Source: JAOTZA01 sp965224065 (lineage in GTDB: Bacteria > Acidobacteriota > Thermoanaerobaculia > Multivoradales > JAHEKO01). From it: a DNA stretch of 64,000 nucleotides. Location of the stretch: assembly GCA_965224065.1 (NCBI GenBank), contig CBDCYF010000005.1:1426001-1490000 (forward strand), read 5' to 3'. Shown piece after piece: positions 60,048 through 64,000 of this stretch; the first letter of the stretch is position 1; every line of letters begins with the position of its first letter. Below the pieces are notes generated by a model. It was not told the origin of the DNA and ran no database searches. It worked only from the letters and a program-made list of their open reading frames with translations. Made by a program: the position numbers and the translations under genes.

Positions 60048-60785
60048 ATGGAACAAACACAGGTCCGATCGAAGATGAGTGCCTGCGGACGGATGTCCGC
60101 GGCCTGGTGTTGGATTGCGGTGCTTGTTCTCATGCTTCCCGGCCGAATCGCTGCCCAGGGCGGCATGCAGTTCGATAACACCACCTGGGTGCCGGCGACC
60201 AGCGACGGTGTCGCGAACTGCCAACGGTTGCGCGACACCCTGGACTCGCTGCCGAGCTCGCCGGACCAGCTCGTGCACCTCGCACCTGGGCTCTATTTCT
60301 GCGATTCGGCGACCCTCTTTGTCCGGACTCAGGTCACCTTGTTGGGATCAGGGGACCGTACGGTCATCGTCGGCGTGGTGGACAGCTCCATCCTGGGCGT
60401 CGTTCATCTCAGGGGACGCTCTGTGCTACGCCGCCTCCAGGTGTGGAACCTCACCACGACGCCGACCGATGGCTCGATCGCGGTCAGCGCATGGGAGCTC
60501 GTTCCCTCCGGAGGCTCACCGACGCTGGTGGATGTGAAGACCCTCTTGGCATCGTCGGCGGGAACCGTCCACCCGTTGTTTGTAATCGATGAGGACGTCG
60601 TGGTCGAGGGCGGGTCGTTTCCGAATGGAGACATCCGTCTGTCCGGTTCCAACTACACATTCAAGCTCTCCGGCAGCGCCCTCGAGGGTATCGATGCGGA
60701 CCCCACGGTCGTCGCCAGGTGCCACTACTATCGAAACTTGGACACCGGGGCTCCCAATGCCAACCCCTTCGGAGTATGCCCATGA
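60048..60785 (+). CDS. Exported beta-helix-like protein, array copy 3
   Basis: A 245-residue paralogue. The start is ATG 60048 with AGGAGA upstream. The signal region is AAWCWIAVLVLMLPGRIAAQ. Matching blocks: MQFDNTTWVPA, NCQRLRDTLDSLP, LAPGLYFCDSATLFVRTQVT, LLGSGDRTVIVGVVDS, LRRLQVWNLTTTP, SPTLVDVKTLLAS, VVVEGGSFPNGDIRLSGS and VVARCHYYRNL, ending FGVCP. It is the closest copy to copy 1 (both have NCQRLRDTLDSLP). It is the only later copy with its own ribosome-binding site and a 53-bp leader, so it may be a separate transcription unit. It overlaps copy 4 by four bases. Confidence 0.78.
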   Translation: MEQTQVRSKMSACGRMSAAWCWIAVLVLMLPGRIAAQGGMQFDNTTWVPATSDGVANCQRLRDTLDSLPSSPDQLVHLAPGLYFCDSATLFVRTQVTLLGSGDRTVIVGVVDSSILGVVHLRGRSVLRRLQVWNLTTTPTDGSIAVSAWELVPSGGSPTLVDVKTLLASSAGTVHPLFVIDEDVVVEGGSFPNGDIRLSGSNYTFKLSGSALEGIDADPTVVARCHYYRNLDTGAPNANPFGVCP

Positions 60786-61462
60786 CCGCTCGGGGACTTG
60801 TCTGGCTTGCCGTGGCAGTTCTCCTGCTCCTCCCCGGCAACCTCGCCGCGCGGGGCATGCAAGTCGAAAACATCACTTGGGTGCCGGCGACCGGCCGTTT
60901 CTCCGAAAACTGTCGGAGGCTGCGTGACGTCTTGGGAGCTCTACCATCGTCTCCGCGGCAGCTCGTGCGCCTCGCGCCGGGTAACTACTACTGCAACGTG
61001 ACAACCCTTTTTGTCCCCACCCACGTCGACCTCGAGGGCTCCGGAGACGAATCGGTCATCTATGGCAACCTGGACAACTCAGCGCTCGGAATCGTTCACC
61101 TTTTGGGAGGAGCCAATCTGAGCCGCGTCCGGGTGCAAAACCACGTCCCATCTCCAGTCAACGGAGTGATAGCGATCAGCATCTGGGAGCTCGGCTCCGT
61201 CCAGGGGTCCCCAAAGCTCGTCGACGTAAAAACCCAAGCGTTCGGGGGCCACCCGCTTTTGGTATCGGGAAGAGATGTCGTGGTCGAGGGCGGCTCGTTC
61301 ACGGGTGACGGACAAATCATGCTGACCGGCACTGGCAATACGTTCAAGCTCCGCGGCGCCGAGCTCCTGACGACCGTCAACGCCGCTCCCGGGGTCACGG
61401 CGCGCTGTTACTTTTATGTGGCCCCCAACCTTCTGCCATCCGACGGTCCTGCGTGCCCTTAG
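60782..61462 (+). CDS. Exported beta-helix-like protein, array copy 4
   Basis: A 226-residue paralogue. ATG 60782 overlaps the stop of copy 3 (ATGA), implying coupled translation. The signal region is LVWLAVAVLLLLPGNLAA. Matching blocks: MQVENITWVPA, NCRRLRDVLGALP, LAPGNYYCNVTTLFVPTHVD, LEGSGDESVIYGNLDN, LSRVRVQNHVPSP, SPKLVDVKTQAFG, VVVEGGSFTGDGQIML and VTARCYFYVAP, ending GPACP. It is the shortest copy, with a compact signal peptide. It converges on the penicillin-binding protein gene with a 15-bp gap, so there is little room for a terminator. Confidence 0.78.
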   Translation: MTARGLVWLAVAVLLLLPGNLAARGMQVENITWVPATGRFSENCRRLRDVLGALPSSPRQLVRLAPGNYYCNVTTLFVPTHVDLEGSGDESVIYGNLDNSALGIVHLLGGANLSRVRVQNHVPSPVNGVIAISIWELGSVQGSPKLVDVKTQAFGGHPLLVSGRDVVVEGGSFTGDGQIMLTGTGNTFKLRGAELLTTVNAAPGVTARCYFYVAPNLLPSDGPACP

Positions 61463-61477
61463 CAGCCGCGCGCAACG

Positions 61478-63691
61478 TCACTCGATGACACGGCCACGTG
61501 TTCGTAGAGCCCGCAAGATCGTCGGCCGTGGTTTCTCGGGCGCGACTCCCCGACCGCTGGCGGCCGTTTCGGTGTAACTCCGCCAGATCGGCGCCGCCGC
61601 CGAGGCACCCGACAGACCCAGCGAACCGCCTCCGTCGAGACCGACCCAGACCACGGTGACCAGGGCGTCGGTTCCACCGGCGAACCACGCGTCGCGCCGG
61701 TCTGAGGAGGTTCCGGTCTTGCCAAAGGCGAATCGCCCTTCGACAAATCCCGGATTCGCGGTCCCCTCCCGGATCGCCTTTTCCAAGAGGCCGCGGACCC
61801 GAGCTGCGCTTGCCGGCCGGGCCACGTTTCGCGAGCGCTTCCAGCGGTTGTAGAAGCCGCGGCCCGAGGGCGTCTCGAGCCGTTCGACCACACCGGGGCG
61901 CGGTCGCTTTCCGCGCGAGGCGAAAACGGTAAAGGCCGAAGCCATCTCGAGCGGCGACACTTCGGCGGCGCCCAGCACAAAGGAGGGCGGCGGGTCGGAT
62001 CCGGGATCGAGCCCGGCATCGCGAAACAGCGCGGCGACCGCCTCCATCCCACAATACCGGGCCAGCCGGACAAAGGGCACGTTGAGCGAGCGCTGGAGCG
62101 CCTCCTTCAGGTCCACCGGACCGGAGAAGCCGCCGTCCGGATTCCGCGGCGACCAGGGACCGGAGGGCAGCTCGAGGGTCAGCGGCCGGTTGGAGACACG
62201 CTGCGACAACGGCACCGGCCGGCGCGGGCCACAGGCGTCCAGCGCTTCGAGGAGGACAAACGGCTTGACCGTGGACCCCGGCTGGCGGCGTGCCTGCCGT
62301 ACACGATCGAAGGAGTTGCCTTTGGTGGCCGGATCACCCGGCACGTACGCCAGGACCGCGCCGGTTTGCGGGTTCAGGGTGACGAGGGCGGCTTCGGGCC
62401 GGGCGCGGCGCAAGCGCGGGTAGCTTCGACGCATACGCGCCAAGCCCTCCCGGACCGAGCGCTCGGCCCGCCGTTGAAGGAGGGGATCGAGCGTTGTCTC
62501 GACGACCACCCCTCGCCTGCTGTTTCCACGCTGCTGCTCGACGATCTCGGCAACCCAGCGAAGAAGCTGTGGACTGGCGCTCCAGCCGGACACCGATGAG
62601 GCCGACCGCGGCAGGCCGGCTTGGCGGGCTCGGACAGCCTCCTCCTCCGTGATCCACCCGAGCTCTTCGAGCCGGGCAAGGACTTGCTCCCACCGGGCAT
62701 TGGCGCGATCGGGATGCCGTCTGGGGTCCAACCGGTTCGGGGCCTGAATGATCCCCGCGAGCAGCGCGGCCTCGGCGAGATTCAACTTGGCGGCGGGTTT
62801 GCCGAAGTGTCCCCTCGCCGCCGCCCCCAATCCGTAGAGGGCCAGGCCGTCGACGTGCCCAAAGTACACACTGTTGAGATAGGCCTCGAGAATCTCCCGT
62901 TTGTCGTGCTCGGCTTCGAGGGCGAGGGCGCGCGCCGCCTCGGAGACCTTGCGCCTCAATGTCCGTCGCGGTGTCAGGTCGCGGATCTTGATCAGTTGCT
63001 GGGTGATCGTGCTGCCACCCTGGGTGACCTTCCCGGCTTTGGCATTTTTGAGCATCGCCCGCGCCAGCGCCCGGGCGTCCACCCCACCGTGGTCAAAAAA
63101 CCGGTGGTCCTCGATCGCCAGAACCGCGCGCCACACGTGGTCCGGAAGCTCCGCGAGCGCGACCGGATGGCGCCGCGCCCGGCCTGGCTCGAGCGACTCG
63201 GCGAGCAGTTGCGGCTCGAGCCACAGCCGCTTCTTGGGCTTTTCCGGTTCGTCCCCGTGAAGGGTCAGGATTCGCGCGCTTTCGCGCTCGAGGCCCAGCC
63301 CGACCAGTTCGGCGCGATGGGTCTTCTTTTTCAGCTCATGCGCGTGCCGGTAGATCCAGAACCGCTCGAAACCCCAGAAGTACTCGCCCTCGTTTTCGGG
63401 CTTGCGACGTACCCGCCGATACCCGAGCTGCTCGAGACGGTCGGCCAATGCGATCTCGTCGAGCGTGTCGCCGATGCGAATCTCGAAGGGTGCCGAATAG
63501 ACCCGCACCTCGTTGCGGCCGAGCTCCTCGGCGAGCGAACCGGACGCCGCGCGATCCGAGGGGATCCACGCCAGAAGCGCAACCATCGCGACCCGGGCGA
63601 TCCGGGCGATCCGGGCGATCCGAACAGCGTGGCCTCTGGCGGTGACGCCTGCGGGCCGCGATCGCACGGTAGGCGAGACCGAATCCTCCAT
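61478..63691 (-). CDS. Class A penicillin-binding protein (transglycosylase/transpeptidase), PBP1B-like
   Basis: A 737-residue bifunctional cell-wall enzyme. One N-terminal membrane helix (IARVAMVALLAWIP) follows a basic stretch encoded by 9-bp repeats. A UB2H-like region spans about 60-140. The glycosyltransferase has AIEDHRFFDHGGVD and GGSTITQQLIK. The transpeptidase has the active Ser in QPGSTVKPF, SLN in RSLNVPFVR and KTGTSSD. It makes and cross-links peptidoglycan strands in the periplasm. The start is ATG 63691, with a GTG one codon upstream also possible. The TatD-type gene lies upstream on the same strand across an inverted repeat. Confidence 0.92.
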   Translation of the reverse strand: MEDSVSPTVRSRPAGVTARGHAVRIARIARIARVAMVALLAWIPSDRAASGSLAEELGRNEVRVYSAPFEIRIGDTLDEIALADRLEQLGYRRVRRKPENEGEYFWGFERFWIYRHAHELKKKTHRAELVGLGLERESARILTLHGDEPEKPKKRLWLEPQLLAESLEPGRARRHPVALAELPDHVWRAVLAIEDHRFFDHGGVDARALARAMLKNAKAGKVTQGGSTITQQLIKIRDLTPRRTLRRKVSEAARALALEAEHDKREILEAYLNSVYFGHVDGLALYGLGAAARGHFGKPAAKLNLAEAALLAGIIQAPNRLDPRRHPDRANARWEQVLARLEELGWITEEEAVRARQAGLPRSASSVSGWSASPQLLRWVAEIVEQQRGNSRRGVVVETTLDPLLQRRAERSVREGLARMRRSYPRLRRARPEAALVTLNPQTGAVLAYVPGDPATKGNSFDRVRQARRQPGSTVKPFVLLEALDACGPRRPVPLSQRVSNRPLTLELPSGPWSPRNPDGGFSGPVDLKEALQRSLNVPFVRLARYCGMEAVAALFRDAGLDPGSDPPPSFVLGAAEVSPLEMASAFTVFASRGKRPRPGVVERLETPSGRGFYNRWKRSRNVARPASAARVRGLLEKAIREGTANPGFVEGRFAFGKTGTSSDRRDAWFAGGTDALVTVVWVGLDGGGSLGLSGASAAAPIWRSYTETAASGRGVAPEKPRPTILRALRTRGRVIE
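63595..63621. repeat. 9-bp tandem repeat inside the PBP gene
   Basis: GGGCGATCC is repeated three times, with near copies on each side. It encodes Ile-Ala-Arg units just before the membrane helix (RIARIARIAR). Copy number could vary between strains without breaking the frame. Confidence 0.7.
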
Positions 63692-63733
63692 CACCCACTC
63701 AGAGGAGCAACACCCATGCCAGTAGAAATATGG

Positions 63734-63784
63734 GGTGACAGGATACGTAATTTAGCCCACAGACAAATTACGTGTCCTGTCACC
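63734..63784. repeat. Long inverted repeat after the TatD-type gene
   Basis: GGTGACAGGATACGTAATTT (63734-63753) and its complement at 63765-63784 differ in one base and enclose an 11-bp loop. The right arm contains the stop codon of the TatD-type gene. It may act as a terminator; it also has the look of a dispersed intergenic repeat. Confidence 0.65.
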
Positions 63785-64000
63785 GAAATTGGTAAAGGCG
63801 TGCGGTGTTGGCACCCACTGCCTCGGTGACTTGCTCGACCGGAAGTTCCTTGATGTCGGCGATCGCCTGGAGCGAGCGAACGACGTTGGCCGGCTCGTTG
63901 CGCTCGCCCGGCTCGGCGCCGAGGACCGGACTGTCGGTCTCGAGGAGCAAGCAGTCGATCGGCAAACGGCGGACGAGCTTTTGTTTCTGCGGCGAGCGCA
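63780..64000 (-). CDS. TatD-family deoxyribonuclease, 3' end only
   Basis: The last 73 residues of a TatD-type metal-dependent hydrolase; the 5' part lies beyond the right edge. LVRRLPIDCLLLETDSPVLG holds the conserved ETDSP with the metal Asp, followed by GERNEPANVVRSLQAIADIK, where RNEP is also a family signature. The final residues ARLYQFR run into the inverted repeat, which supplies the stop. TatD enzymes hydrolyse DNA 3' ends and act in repair. It is upstream of, and co-directional with, the PBP gene. Confidence 0.88.
   Translation of the reverse strand, partial: RSPQKQKLVRRLPIDCLLLETDSPVLGAEPGERNEPANVVRSLQAIADIKELPVEQVTEAVGANTARLYQFR

Overview
The window is high-GC, tightly packed bacterial DNA from a Gram-negative-type organism: signal peptides, two lipoproteins, an OmpA-type lipoprotein, a bifunctional penicillin-binding protein and many secreted peptidases. 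The gene mix (sortilin/BNR-repeat protein, very long carboxypeptidase-regulatory repeat protein, S9 peptidases, choice-of-anchor D protein, PilZ fusion, SLC13 carrier, AGCS and SSS symporters) fits Acidobacteriota or a neighbouring phylum. This is an inference from gene content; there is no rRNA in the window.

Layout. 1-3.5 kb is lower in GC and looks like accessory DNA beside a tRNA-Glu: a small hypothetical gene, two overlapping nucleotidyltransferase genes and a frameshifted SEC-C gene. 3.9-6.3 kb holds a short AraC-type regulator, a 65-residue Trp-rich peptide and a B12-binding-type radical SAM enzyme, which may be a peptide-modification locus. 6.3-8.2 kb is an MpaB-type oxygenase with a seven-helix membrane protein. 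8.3-14 kb is a signalling block: a cyclase/ATPase/TPR protein divergent from a cyclic-nucleotide-binding diguanylate cyclase, which converges on a kinase carrying its own cyclic-nucleotide domain. That kinase ends a probable operon of molybdopterin oxidoreductase, APC permease, small membrane protein and SSS symporter (14-19.4 kb).

19.5-28 kb carries large exported proteins, followed by a GC-rich repeat cluster, an SLC13 carrier with four RCK_C domains, and a VapBC toxin-antitoxin pair with a visible operator. A 184-bp MITE-like element supplies the stop codon of the next gene, an exported protein of unknown function. An OmpA lipoprotein, a matrixin-like protease, a degraded gene, a PQQ-propeller/esterase fusion and a tRNA-Lys with a partial 3' duplicate follow. 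38.9-45.6 kb has a choice-of-anchor D membrane protein, Lon, and an AGCS symporter with an unusual insertion.

45.7-51 kb is a five-gene chain in which every junction overlaps: SDR reductase, folB, folK, then an exported TldD-like peptidase and an exported partner lacking the metal motif. Two S9 peptidases, a hypothetical exported protein and a PilZ-TM-NTF2-like protein follow. 57.9-58.3 kb is a graveyard of mobile DNA: an IS91-like transposase remnant and a 277-bp MITE with perfect 33-bp inverted ends. 58.5-61.5 kb holds four tandem, diverged copies of one exported, cysteine-patterned, probably beta-helical protein of unknown function. The window ends with a class A penicillin-binding protein, an inverted repeat and the 3' end of a TatD-family nuclease gene.

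The most interesting candidates for undescribed biology are the four-paralogue secreted array, the AraC/peptide/radical SAM locus, the exported TldD/TldE-like pair inside a folate operon, and the cyclase/diguanylate cyclase/kinase block.
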